Below, piece after piece: positions 27,313-35,848 of a stretch of 64,000 nucleotides of DNA. A program made the position numbers and the translations under genes. Source of the stretch: Enterococcus sp. 4G2_DIV0659 (lineage in GTDB: Bacteria; Bacillota; Bacilli; Lactobacillales; Enterococcaceae); NCBI RefSeq assembly GCF_002140715.2, contig NZ_NGLE02000001.1, forward strand, positions 2,143,001 through 2,207,000, read 5' to 3'. The notes beneath the pieces were generated by a model that was given only the letters and a program-made list of their open reading frames with translations, made no database searches and was not told the origin of the DNA. Position 1 is the stretch's first letter. Each line of letters begins with the position of its first letter.

Positions 27313-29226
27313 ATGGTGAAAAAAATCCGATTAACCACGGCTCAAGCACTAATCAAGTTTTTGAATCAGCAATATATTCATATCGACGGGGAAGAAATTC
27401 CTTTTGTCGAAGGTGTATTTAATGTGTTTGGTCATGGAAATGTCTTAGGAATCGGTCAGGCGCTTGAAGAAAACCCAGGACATTTGAAAGTGATACAAGG
27501 CAAAAATGAACAAGGAATGACCCACGCTGCTGTGGCGTACAGTCGGCAAAAATTACGGCAGAAAATTTTTGCAGTGACCGCTTCGGCAGGACCGGGATCA
27601 GCTAATATGATTACGGCAGTAGCGACAGCTTTTGCAAATAATATTCCAGTGTTGGTATTGCCAGCAGATACATTTGCTACAAGACAGCCGGATCCGGTTT
27701 TGCAACAATTGGAACATGAAACGAGTGCGGCGATAACAACGAATGATGCTTTTAAAGCTGTTTCCAAATATTGGGATCGAGTTCAACGGCCTGAACAGCT
27801 GATGAGTAGCTTGTTACGAGCGTTTGAAGTTATGACAAATCCGGCAACTAGTGGACCTGCAACGATTTGTATTTCTCAAGATACAGAAGCTGAGGCATAC
27901 GAGTATGATGAAGCGTTTTTCCAAAAAAGAGTACATTATATAAATCGGCAAATACCTACAAAACGCGAATTAAAGGGAGCCGTGGAAAGAATTAAAGCAA
28001 GCAAGAGACCAGTAATCATCGTTGGTGGAGGTGCTAAATATTCACAGGCACGCAAAGCTTTGATTGATTTATCTTCACAATGTGATATTCCCCTGGTAGA
28101 AACGCATGCTGGAAAATCTACAGTAGAAGCAGATTTCAAAAATAATCTGGGAGGTACTGGGGTACTTGGGACGTTGGCGGCCAATAAGGCGATTCAACAA
28201 GCTGATTTGATTATCGGGATTGGCACACGCTACACAGATTTCACGACATCTTCCAAGACAGCATTTAATTACGAACAAACGAAATTTTTAAATATCAATG
28301 TTAATCGAATGCAGGCGTATAAATTTGATGCTTTCCAGCTTATAGGTGACGCAAAAGAGACCTTAGAAATGCTGATACCGCAGTTGACAGAGTATCGAAC
28401 TGCGTTTGGGGAAAGTATCCAGCAACTAAAAGCGGAGTGGTCGACTGAAAGAAAACGCTTGGGCGAAACGACCTTTTCAAGAACCGATTTTTCACCAGAA
28501 ATCAACGATCAATTCACGCAAGAAGTACTTAATGAATACGCGGATGCTCTAAAGACGGAGTTTACCCAAACTAGTGCGTTTCTAACTATTAATGACAATG
28601 TTGCTGAAGATAGCATAGCAATTGCGTCGGCGGGATCACTACCTGGCGACATGCAACGTTTGTGGCATTCGACCGTACCAAATACGTATCACCTAGAATA
28701 TGGCTATTCTTGTATGGGGTATGAAATTGCTGGCGCTTTAGGCGTGAAACTAGCTAACCCGTCGCAAGAAGTCTATGCCATGGTAGGAGACGGCAGTTTT
28801 CTCATGTTGCATTCAGAGCTGGTTACAGCGCTACAATACAATCAAAAAATCAATATTTTGCTCTTTGATAATTCTGGCTTTGGGTGTATCAATAATCTAC
28901 AGATGGATAATGGAAGTGGTAGTTATAACTGCGAATTCAGAGACTATAACAATCAAATTATGACTATTGATTATGCGAAAGTCGGAGAAGGATATGGCGC
29001 TAAAGTGTATCGGGTTAAGACGAAAGAAGAACTTAGGGTAGCGTTGGAAGATGCTAAAAAACAAGAAAAATCTACATTGATTGAAATAAAGGTCTTACCA
29101 AAAACAATGTCAGATGGGTATGATAGCTGGTGGCACGTAGGCGTTGCTGAAGTTTCGACGACGCCAGCAATTCAAGCGGCATATGATCGTAGTCAAAAAA
29201 TGTTAGGAAACGCCAAAAAATATTAA
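27313..29226 (+). CDS. iolD: 3D-(3,5/4)-trihydroxycyclohexane-1,2-dione hydrolase
   Basis: 637-residue thiamine-diphosphate enzyme that opens the inositol ring. N-terminal pyrimidine-binding domain with GHGNVLGIGQALEE and EQGMTHAAVAYSR; central domain PVIIVGGGAKYS; C-terminal TPP/Mg motif GDGSFLMLHSE...FDNSGFGCINN. Length and motifs match IolD. AAGGTGGG stands before the ATG. It follows iolC by 23 bases. Confidence 0.95.
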   Translation: MVKKIRLTTAQALIKFLNQQYIHIDGEEIPFVEGVFNVFGHGNVLGIGQALEENPGHLKVIQGKNEQGMTHAAVAYSRQKLRQKIFAVTASAGPGSANMITAVATAFANNIPVLVLPADTFATRQPDPVLQQLEHETSAAITTNDAFKAVSKYWDRVQRPEQLMSSLLRAFEVMTNPATSGPATICISQDTEAEAYEYDEAFFQKRVHYINRQIPTKRELKGAVERIKASKRPVIIVGGGAKYSQARKALIDLSSQCDIPLVETHAGKSTVEADFKNNLGGTGVLGTLAANKAIQQADLIIGIGTRYTDFTTSSKTAFNYEQTKFLNINVNRMQAYKFDAFQLIGDAKETLEMLIPQLTEYRTAFGESIQQLKAEWSTERKRLGETTFSRTDFSPEINDQFTQEVLNEYADALKTEFTQTSAFLTINDNVAEDSIAIASAGSLPGDMQRLWHSTVPNTYHLEYGYSCMGYEIAGALGVKLANPSQEVYAMVGDGSFLMLHSELVTALQYNQKINILLFDNSGFGCINNLQMDNGSGSYNCEFRDYNNQIMTIDYAKVGEGYGAKVYRVKTKEELRVALEDAKKQEKSTLIEIKVLPKTMSDGYDSWWHVGVAEVSTTPAIQAAYDRSQKMLGNAKKY

Positions 29227-29362
29227 CCTAATAAGCGCGCTTTTATCAGAAGTTGGTTAGCTAGCTGATAACTAAGATGTTGTGAAAGCGCATACGTGAT
29301 GTTGATCAGATCTAAAGCAGGTGTCTGTCAGGTTTGTAAAAAAAGAAAATGGAGGCAAAGTA

Positions 29363-30367
29363 ATGGATTTAAAAGTTGGCGTCATTGGAACAGGTGCAAT
29401 TGGAATCGAACATATTAGAAGAATCAACGAAAAAGTACAAGGTGCTTATGTTACAGCAGTTTCAGATATCAATGTGGAGCAAGCTCAGAAATTAGCGAAT
29501 CAAATCAATGCCGTCTTTTTTGAGACAGGTGAAGAATTAATTGCTTCTTCCAGTGTAGATATTGTTGTTGTGACATCTTGGGATCCAACGCATGAAAAAT
29601 ACGTATTAGAAGCAATTAAACACAAAAAATATGTTTTCTGCGAAAAACCGTTAGCCACAGACAGTGCAGGGTGTAAACGGATCGTTGATGCTGAGATTGC
29701 TGCTGGAAAAAAATTAGTTCAGGTTGGTTTTATGAGAAGGTATGACCGCGGTTATATCGAATTGAAAGAAGCGATTGAAACGAAAAAATTTGGCGAACCG
29801 TTGATGTTGCATTGTGCACATAGAAATCCGACTGCAGATGAAAATTACCATACACCAATGGCGATCATCAACACAGGAATCCATGAAATCGATGCACTAC
29901 GCTGGTTGCTTCAGGAAGATTATGTTTCTGCTCAAATGATTATGCCAAAACAAACGAGTTTCACCCATGAAAAATTACATGATCCACAAATGCTGATTTT
30001 AGAAACCACTTCTGGTATTCATATTGATTTAGAAATTTTTGTCAATTGTCAGTTTGGCTATGATATCAAGTGTGATGTTGTTTGTGAAACAGGTGAAATC
30101 GGGTTAGAAGACCCAGCGTATACCCATGTGAAATCAAAAGGGAAAGACTATACCAAGATCGCACCAGATTGGCAGACTCGTTTTATTGAAGCGTATGATT
30201 ATGAATTTGAACTATGGGTTCGTTCGATACAATCAGGTAATTTAACTGGTCCGACCGCTTGGGATGGATATGTTGCTGCGGTTACGATGGATGCTTGTGG
30301 GCAGGCTAGAGATACAGGAGAACGAGCGTTGATCCAATTGCCGGATTGCCCGACACTATACAAATAA
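29363..30367 (+). CDS. iolG: Inositol 2-dehydrogenase
   Basis: 334-residue Gfo/Idh/MocA oxidoreductase for the first step, NAD-dependent oxidation of myo-inositol to scyllo-inosose. Rossmann motif GVIGTGAIG (6-14), EKPLATD (catalytic Lys) and NTGIHEIDALRW (catalytic Asp/His). The start is ATG 29363 behind GGAGG (29351-29355); the ORF start at 29321 has no such site. A 136-base spacer without a clear terminator separates it from iolD. Confidence 0.92.
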   Translation: MDLKVGVIGTGAIGIEHIRRINEKVQGAYVTAVSDINVEQAQKLANQINAVFFETGEELIASSSVDIVVVTSWDPTHEKYVLEAIKHKKYVFCEKPLATDSAGCKRIVDAEIAAGKKLVQVGFMRRYDRGYIELKEAIETKKFGEPLMLHCAHRNPTADENYHTPMAIINTGIHEIDALRWLLQEDYVSAQMIMPKQTSFTHEKLHDPQMLILETTSGIHIDLEIFVNCQFGYDIKCDVVCETGEIGLEDPAYTHVKSKGKDYTKIAPDWQTRFIEAYDYEFELWVRSIQSGNLTGPTAWDGYVAAVTMDACGQARDTGERALIQLPDCPTLYK

Positions 30368-30400
30368 GATAAGGCATTAACTAAATGATTATCTAGCTTT

Positions 30401-30448
30401 GCGGCCTAGCCTCTTTTCCAATAGAGACATAGAGGCTAGGAAGTCCGC
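30401..30448 (+). other. Hairpin between iolG and the second dehydrogenase gene
   Basis: Perfect 10-bp stem CCTAGCCTCT / AGAGGCTAGG (30405-30414/30431-30440), extended by GCGG/CCGC (30401-30404/30445-30448) across a 4-base bulge; 16-base loop. No T-run, so it is more likely an mRNA stability or processing element than a terminator. Confidence 0.6.
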
Positions 30449-30477
30449 TGCGCTTTCAAAATTTAGGAGGCAGAAAA

Positions 30478-31506
30478 ATGGAGAAAATCAAGGTAGGAAT
30501 TGTCGGATTAGGACGCTTAGGAAAAGTCCATGCGAAAAATTTAGCTGAAAATGTTCAAGGGTGCGAATTAGTTGCGGCCTGTAGCTTTGTTCAAGAAGAA
30601 TTAGCTTACGCTGTAGCAGAGTTAGGTGTGAAAGAAACCTACAACGAATATGAAAAAATGGTGGAAAGCCCATCAATCGATGCTGTTTTTATCGTTTCTC
30701 CTTCAGGCTTTCATTGTGAGCAAATTAAATTGGCGATGGAAAATGGGAAACATGTTTTTAGTGAAAAACCGATTGGATTGGGGATAGATGAGATAAAAGA
30801 AACCCAAAGTGTGATTCAAAGCTATCCGGATCAAGTATTCATGTTAGGGTTTATGCGTCGTTATGATGACTCATATCAATATGCCAAACAATTAGTAGAT
30901 AACGGAGAATTAGGTGAGCTGACACTGATGCGTTGTTACAGTATTGACCCTAGCTCTGGCATGGAAAGTTTTGTGAAATTTGCTGGAGCCAGTGACAGCG
31001 GAGGGTTATTTATGGATATGTCAATTCACGATATTGATTTAGTTCGTTGGTTTATGAAAAAAGAAGTCCGTAGAGTCTGGGCAATTGGGAAAAATGCTGC
31101 CTATCCTGAGTTAGATGAAGTCGGAGAGTTAGAAACTGGCGCTGCTATGATGCAGTTAGAAAATCAGGCAATGGCTATTCTGATCGCGGGTAGAAATTGT
31201 CATCATGGTTATCACGTGGAGACAGAATTGATTGGAACTAAAGGGATGTTGCGAGTTGCGGCTGTACCAGAGAAGAATTTAGTAACGGTGATGAATGAAC
31301 AAGGCGTTGTAAGAGCTTGCTCGCAAGACTTTCCAGAAAGATTTCGTGAAGCTTTTGTCAGCGAAGCAAAAGAATTTATTGACTGTATCAAAGAAAAACG
31401 TCAGCCCGAAGTCTCAGCGTATGATGGGTTGCAGTCGACAAAAGTGGCATTAGCATGTAAAAAATCATTTGAAACGAATGAGCTGGTTACACTTGAAGAT
31501 GAATAA
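30478..31506 (+). CDS. Gfo/Idh/MocA-family dehydrogenase, second inositol-type dehydrogenase
   Basis: 342 residues with GIVGLGRLG (Rossmann), EKPIGLGI and MDMSIHDIDLVRWFM, the active-site Lys and Asp/His motifs of inositol dehydrogenases. It is a diverged relative of the iolG product in the same operon and may use scyllo-inositol or another isomer, as IolX/IolW do in Bacillus; the exact substrate cannot be read from sequence. TTAGGAGG precedes the ATG. Confidence 0.85.
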   Translation: MEKIKVGIVGLGRLGKVHAKNLAENVQGCELVAACSFVQEELAYAVAELGVKETYNEYEKMVESPSIDAVFIVSPSGFHCEQIKLAMENGKHVFSEKPIGLGIDEIKETQSVIQSYPDQVFMLGFMRRYDDSYQYAKQLVDNGELGELTLMRCYSIDPSSGMESFVKFAGASDSGGLFMDMSIHDIDLVRWFMKKEVRRVWAIGKNAAYPELDEVGELETGAAMMQLENQAMAILIAGRNCHHGYHVETELIGTKGMLRVAAVPEKNLVTVMNEQGVVRACSQDFPERFREAFVSEAKEFIDCIKEKRQPEVSAYDGLQSTKVALACKKSFETNELVTLEDE

Positions 31507-31540
31507 GCAATATTCCTTAGAAAGGGGAGAAAAAAATAAA

Positions 31541-32434
31541 ATGAATGATTTAAAAATCCGTTTAGGGATTGCACCGATTGCCTGGACAAATGATGATATG
31601 CCAGAACTAGGCAAAGAAAATACCTTTGAGCAATGTGTTAGTGAAATGGCATTAGCTGGTTTTGTCGGCACTGAGATTGGTAATAAGTATCCTAAAGACC
31701 CGGATGTGTTAAGGTCATATCTTGATATTCGTGGATTATCAGTGGCGAGTGCTTGGTTTAGCGCATTTTTAACAACAAAACCCTATGAAGAAACAGAAAA
31801 AGCGTTTATCGAGCATATGAATTTTTTATATTTCATGGGAGCTAAAGTAATTGTTGTCTCAGAGCAAGGACATAGTATACAAGGGCAGATGAGTACACCG
31901 ATTTTTAAAGAAAAACCTGTATTTACAGAAGAAGAGTGGCAAGCCTTGGCTTCTGGTCTAGAACGCTTAGGTGAGTTGGCGAATGCGAAAGATATGACGA
32001 TTGTTTACCATCATCATATGGGGACTGGTGTACAAACGACAGAAGAAATCGACCGATTGATGGCACTGACTGATCCAAAGAAAGTTTCTTTGTTGTTTGA
32101 TACTGGACACTTAGTTTTTTCTGGTGAAGAACCAATTGCTATTTATCAGAAGTATCAAGACCGTATCAAACATATCCATTTCAAAGATATTCGAAAAGAT
32201 ATAGCTAAACAAGTGAAAGAAACGGAACAAAGCTTTTTGAATGCAGTTAAGCTTGGCGTATTTACTGTTCCTGGAGATGGGATGATTGATTTCATACCAA
32301 TTTGGGAAGCAATCGAAAATAGTGATTACGAAGGATGGATCGTTGTTGAAGCAGAGCAAGACCCAGCCAAGGCGAATCCTTTTGAATACGCAGTGAAGGC
32401 AAGAAAATATATTCGTGAAATCACAAATAGCTAA
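31541..32434 (+). CDS. iolE: Myo-inosose-2 dehydratase
   Basis: 297-residue TIM-barrel enzyme of the xylose-isomerase-like superfamily, dehydrating scyllo-inosose to the diketone used by IolD. IRLGIAPIAWTNDDMPELG at the N-terminus is characteristic; metal/active-site segments are FVGTEIGNKYP, LLFDTGHLVFSG, HIHFKDIR, VPGDGMIDF and VVEAEQDP. The start at 31541 has AAAGGGGAG about 12 bases upstream; an ORF start at 31469 would overlap the previous gene and has no RBS. Confidence 0.94.
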   Translation: MNDLKIRLGIAPIAWTNDDMPELGKENTFEQCVSEMALAGFVGTEIGNKYPKDPDVLRSYLDIRGLSVASAWFSAFLTTKPYEETEKAFIEHMNFLYFMGAKVIVVSEQGHSIQGQMSTPIFKEKPVFTEEEWQALASGLERLGELANAKDMTIVYHHHMGTGVQTTEEIDRLMALTDPKKVSLLFDTGHLVFSGEEPIAIYQKYQDRIKHIHFKDIRKDIAKQVKETEQSFLNAVKLGVFTVPGDGMIDFIPIWEAIENSDYEGWIVVEAEQDPAKANPFEYAVKARKYIREITNS

Positions 32435-32458
32435 AAGTCGAAGAAGGAGCGGAATCGT

Positions 32459-34057
32459 ATGAATCTATTTTCTCTCATTAGTTTTGTCGTGATTGTAGCG
32501 TGTGTATGGCTGTTTGCTTATCGTCGCGCTAGAGGCGTAGATACTTCAGGCTCAGAAGGGTTTTTTATGGGTGGGAGAAGTCTAACAGCCTTGCCAATTG
32601 CAGGTTCTATCATTATGACTAATTTATCTACAGAACAAATCGTTGGGCAAAATGGTCAAAGTTATCATGCAGGAATGGAAGTGATGGCTTGGGAAGTGAC
32701 GGCGGCGATTGCGATCGTTGCTTTGGCAGTAATCTTTTTACCCAAATATTTTAAGTATGGTATTAATACTGTTTCGGATTTTATTGAAATCCGTTATGAT
32801 ACAGTGACAAAACGGGTTATTTCGATTTTATTCATTGTGACATACATGATTTCCTTTTTACCAGTTGTTTTATATTCAGGTTCGCTAGTGTTTAATAAAA
32901 TTTTTCATATCGATGAACTCTTGGGTGTTCGACCGATCGTTGCCATTATTCTAGTTGCTTTCATCATCGGTTTGATCGGTATTCTTTATTTGTTGATTGG
33001 CGGGCTCTCGCTAAGTGCCAATAGTGATACCGTTTATGGTGTGGGATTGTTAGTTTGTGGACTAATGATTCCGATTTTAGGTGTGATGAAATTAGGTGAT
33101 GGCAACTTTATTAGCGGTATTGACTATATTGTTGATCAAACGCCATGGTTGTTGAATTCAGTTGGAGCGATCGATTCTGCAATCGTGCCATGGCCAACCT
33201 TAATCACAGGTATGCTGTTTAATAATTTGTATTTCTGGTGTACAAATCAAATGATTGTACAAAAAGCTTTGTCAGGCAAAAACCTAGCGGAGGCTCAAAA
33301 AGGAGCATTTATTGTTGGGCTTTTCAAGGTATTCGGTGCCTTGTTCTTAGTCTTTCCAGGGATTGTGGCTCGAAATATTTTTGGAGAAGCATTGATGAAC
33401 AATCCAGATAATGCCTATCCCTATTTAGTGACAGAAGTTCTGCCGCAAGCACTGTTTGGTGTTTTTGCTGCTGTGATTTTCGGTGCGATTCTCTCTTCTT
33501 TTGCAGGAGCTTTGAATGCTACTGCAACATTGTTTTCGCTAGATTTCTACAAACCTGTGATTAATAAACAGGCGGACGATCGACAAATTGCCCGCGCGGG
33601 AAAAATTGTTACTATAATAGTAGGCGTAATATCCGTTGTGGTAGCTCCGTTTATTTCATTTGCTCCGGCTGGTCTGTATCAATTCGTTCAAGAATTTAAT
33701 GGATTGTACAATATGCCGCTGTTAGTGATTATCTTATTTGCCTTTTATTCTAAAAAAGCGACAGCGACTGCTGCGAAATCAACAATTGTTATTCATATTG
33801 TTTTGTATGCGTTGTCAAAAGTATTCTTAAAAGATATCCACTTTTTATATGTATTAAGCTTGTTGTTTTTCTTAGACGTGTTGATTATGCTGGTGATCTC
33901 CAAGTGGAAACCAGACGGCAACTTTGTCTTGGAATCATTCGATACAAAAGTAGATATTAAACCATGGCGTTATACAAAGGTTGTTTCTGTAGTCTTGGTT
34001 GTGATCGTCATTTTAACTTATATCGCTTTTTCTCCTATAGGTTTGGCAAAATTGTAA
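32459..34057 (+). CDS. Sodium:solute symporter (SSS family), probable inositol transporter
   Basis: 532-residue polytopic membrane protein of the SLC5-like SSS family with about 13-14 hydrophobic segments and the family N-terminal motif EGFFMGGRSLTALPI then GSIIMTNLSTEQIVGQNG. AGAAGGAG precedes the ATG. Its position at the end of a complete inositol catabolic operon suggests it imports myo-inositol or a related cyclitol with sodium, in place of the MFS carriers IolT/IolF of Bacillus. The substrate is inferred from context. Confidence 0.87.
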   Translation: MNLFSLISFVVIVACVWLFAYRRARGVDTSGSEGFFMGGRSLTALPIAGSIIMTNLSTEQIVGQNGQSYHAGMEVMAWEVTAAIAIVALAVIFLPKYFKYGINTVSDFIEIRYDTVTKRVISILFIVTYMISFLPVVLYSGSLVFNKIFHIDELLGVRPIVAIILVAFIIGLIGILYLLIGGLSLSANSDTVYGVGLLVCGLMIPILGVMKLGDGNFISGIDYIVDQTPWLLNSVGAIDSAIVPWPTLITGMLFNNLYFWCTNQMIVQKALSGKNLAEAQKGAFIVGLFKVFGALFLVFPGIVARNIFGEALMNNPDNAYPYLVTEVLPQALFGVFAAVIFGAILSSFAGALNATATLFSLDFYKPVINKQADDRQIARAGKIVTIIVGVISVVVAPFISFAPAGLYQFVQEFNGLYNMPLLVIILFAFYSKKATATAAKSTIVIHIVLYALSKVFLKDIHFLYVLSLLFFLDVLIMLVISKWKPDGNFVLESFDTKVDIKPWRYTKVVSVVLVVIVILTYIAFSPIGLAKL

Positions 34058-34092
34058 TGCAGGGGAATTAAAATCATTTGGGAGGGGCTCAT

Positions 34093-34398
34093 GTGGAAAA
34101 AAATATATTGATTGTCTGTGAGGCTGGAATCAGTGCATCGTTACTTGTCTCGAAAATTCTTGAAGCACTTAGGGACAAACAATTGGAGTATTCAATTGAT
34201 TATGCACCAGTAAGCCGCATTCAAGAGAAACTTAATTTCAAAAATTATGATGTATTACTTCTAACGCCTCAAGTTGCAAGATATCAGGACAAGATCCAAA
34301 AAATCATCGATCAGGAAAAATGTACCTCTAAAATCGTATTTATAAAACCAGAAGATTTTCAATATATGAATGTTGAACGAATCATTAGCGACTTGTAA
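34093..34398 (+). CDS. Orphan PTS IIB protein (lactose/cellobiose type)
   Basis: 101 residues from GTG 34093, 5 bases after GGAGGGG (34081-34087); the ATG at 34091 is out of frame. The phosphorylation-site loop is present: ILIVCEAGISASLLVSKI with C9, then the alternating alpha/beta pattern of CelA-like IIB proteins (YDVLLLTPQVARY). No IIA or IIC gene accompanies it. Last gene of the iol operon, 35 bases after the symporter. It may be a phosphorylation-dependent regulator of the transporter or operon rather than part of a PTS carrier (inference). Confidence 0.85.
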   Translation: MEKNILIVCEAGISASLLVSKILEALRDKQLEYSIDYAPVSRIQEKLNFKNYDVLLLTPQVARYQDKIQKIIDQEKCTSKIVFIKPEDFQYMNVERIISDL

Positions 34399-34407
34399 AA
34401 GAGTTTG

Positions 34408-34509
34408 AAAGGGTGGGAAGAGCGAAGGGGTTGCTTCTGCTCCTACCCTTTATTCGGTTTTTAGGGGGTCAAGATATAACGTTTAGAGTTATATCTTGAT
34501 CCTTTTTTT
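34408..34509 (+). repeat. Intergenic hairpin repeat, copy 2, with terminator of the iol operon
   Basis: Two stems. The first is AAAGGGTGGGA/TCCTACCCTTT (34408-34418/34441-34451). The second is a 15-bp stem 34466-34480/34488-34502 (TCAAGATATAAC arm, one G-T) followed by a T-run to 34509. TTTATTCGG then TTTTT and AGATATAAC are shared with copy 1 at 22494; GAAGGGGTTGCTTCTGCTCC is shared with the minus strand of 11855-11875. Confidence 0.85.
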
Positions 34510-34661
34510 GTATGATTATTTTATTAATTGAATCGTCTAAACGATTAAAAGTCTTCAATAAAATAGATGATTGAAGTTCCTTGGCAAACGAATAGGTCGT
34601 CAGAGGATATTTTCCGAAAAAAATGCTTGCAGTAAAAAAGTGTCTTTTTTATAAAAAAACC

Positions 34662-34690
34662 TTGCTATTACTATGTTTCTATAATATAAT
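34662..34690 (+). promoter_or_regulatory. Promoter of the S10-spc-alpha ribosomal operon
   Basis: TTGCTA (34662-34667), 17-base spacer, perfect TATAAT (34685-34690). Confidence 0.9.
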
Positions 34691-34692
34691 TA

Positions 34693-34863
34693 CAAAGGTG
34701 CTATTTACAGAAGTGTAAAAAGCATTGGTAAATCAAGCTTTTGATCTACCGGCTAAGAAACGAGAGGTTGCGACACGCCCGGACGCTTTGCCACGAACGA
34801 GCGTGACGGAAAAATTTTCGTGGAGCTATGTCTACTTTCAAAATAGGCGAAGGAGGGAACAAG
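34693..34863 (+). promoter_or_regulatory. S10 operon leader
   Basis: Untranslated leader of about 165 bases. It begins CAAAGGTGCT (34693-34702) with TACAG at 34706-34710, as in the rpsL leader. Hairpins: GGTA-ATCAA/TTGAT-TACC (34727-34750, one mismatch) and CCACGAA/TTCGTGG (34791-34797/34817-34823). A role in ribosomal-protein feedback, as for other S10 leaders, is inferred. Between 34510 and 34661 I see only AT-rich sequence. Confidence 0.6.
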
Positions 34864-35172
34864 ATGGCAAAACAAAAGATTCGTATCCGTTTAAAAGCGT
34901 ATGAACACCGTATTTTAGATCAATCAGCGGATAAAATTGTGGAAACAGCAAAAAGAACTGGAGCTGACGTATCAGGTCCGATTCCATTACCAACAGAACG
35001 CTCACTTTACACAGTTATTCGTGCGACTCATAAATACAAAGATTCTCGCGAACAATTCGAAATGCGTACGCACAAACGTCTAATCGACATTGTGAACCCA
35101 ACACCAAAAACAGTTGATGCTTTAATGAAGCTTGACTTACCGTCTGGTGTAAATATTGAAATCAAACTATAA
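34864..35172 (+). CDS. rpsJ: 30S ribosomal protein S10
   Basis: 102 residues; 30S head protein and transcription antitermination partner (NusE). Starts [15 protein letters not shown] behind GAAGGAGG; the ORF start at 34828 lies in the leader hairpin and is not used. First gene of the S10-spc-alpha cluster. Confidence 0.98.
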   Translation: MAKQKIRIRLKAYEHRILDQSADKIVETAKRTGADVSGPIPLPTERSLYTVIRATHKYKDSREQFEMRTHKRLIDIVNPTPKTVDALMKLDLPSGVNIEIKL

Positions 35173-35193
35173 AATTAAGATGGAGGTGTACTC

Positions 35194-35823
35194 ATGACCA
35201 AAGGAATCTTAGGGAAAAAAGTGGGAATGACACAAATCTTTACTGAGTCTGGTGAATTAATTCCAGTAACAGTAGTTGAAGCTACTCCAAACGTAGTTTT
35301 ACAAGTAAAAACTGTTGAAACTGACGGATACGAAGCTATCCAAGTTGGTTACCAAGACAAACGTGAAGTTTTATCGAACAAACCTGCGAAAGGTCATGTT
35401 GCAAAAGCAAACACGGCTCCTAAGCGCTTCATTAAGGAATTCAAGAATGTTGAGCTAGGAGAATACGAAGTAGGTAAAGAAATTAAGGTAGATGTTTTCC
35501 AAGCAGGAGACATTATTGATGTTACAGGAACTACGAAAGGTAAAGGATTCCAAGGCGTTATCAAACGTCACGGACAAAGCCGTGGACCAATGAGTCACGG
35601 ATCTCGTTACCACCGTCGTCCTGGGTCAATGGGTCCAGTTGCACCTAACCGTGTATTTAAAAATAAAAAACTTGCTGGCCGTATGGGTGGCAACCGCGTA
35701 ACAATTCAAAACCTTGAAATTGTTAAAGTGGACGCTGAAAGAAATGTAATCATGATCAAAGGTAACATTCCTGGAGCGAAAAAATCATTAATCACAATCA
35801 AATCAGCTGTGAAAGCTAAATAA
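35194..35823 (+). CDS. rplC: 50S ribosomal protein L3
   Basis: 209 residues; early assembly protein at the peptidyl-transferase entrance. Carries the conserved long loop [23 protein letters not shown] followed by RRPGSMG. GATGGAGG precedes the ATG. Second gene of the S10 operon. Confidence 0.97.
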   Translation: MTKGILGKKVGMTQIFTESGELIPVTVVEATPNVVLQVKTVETDGYEAIQVGYQDKREVLSNKPAKGHVAKANTAPKRFIKEFKNVELGEYEVGKEIKVDVFQAGDIIDVTGTTKGKGFQGVIKRHGQSRGPMSHGSRYHRRPGSMGPVAPNRVFKNKKLAGRMGGNRVTIQNLEIVKVDAERNVIMIKGNIPGAKKSLITIKSAVKAK

Positions 35824-35848
35824 GCGTAGGGAAAGGAGGAACTAAGGA

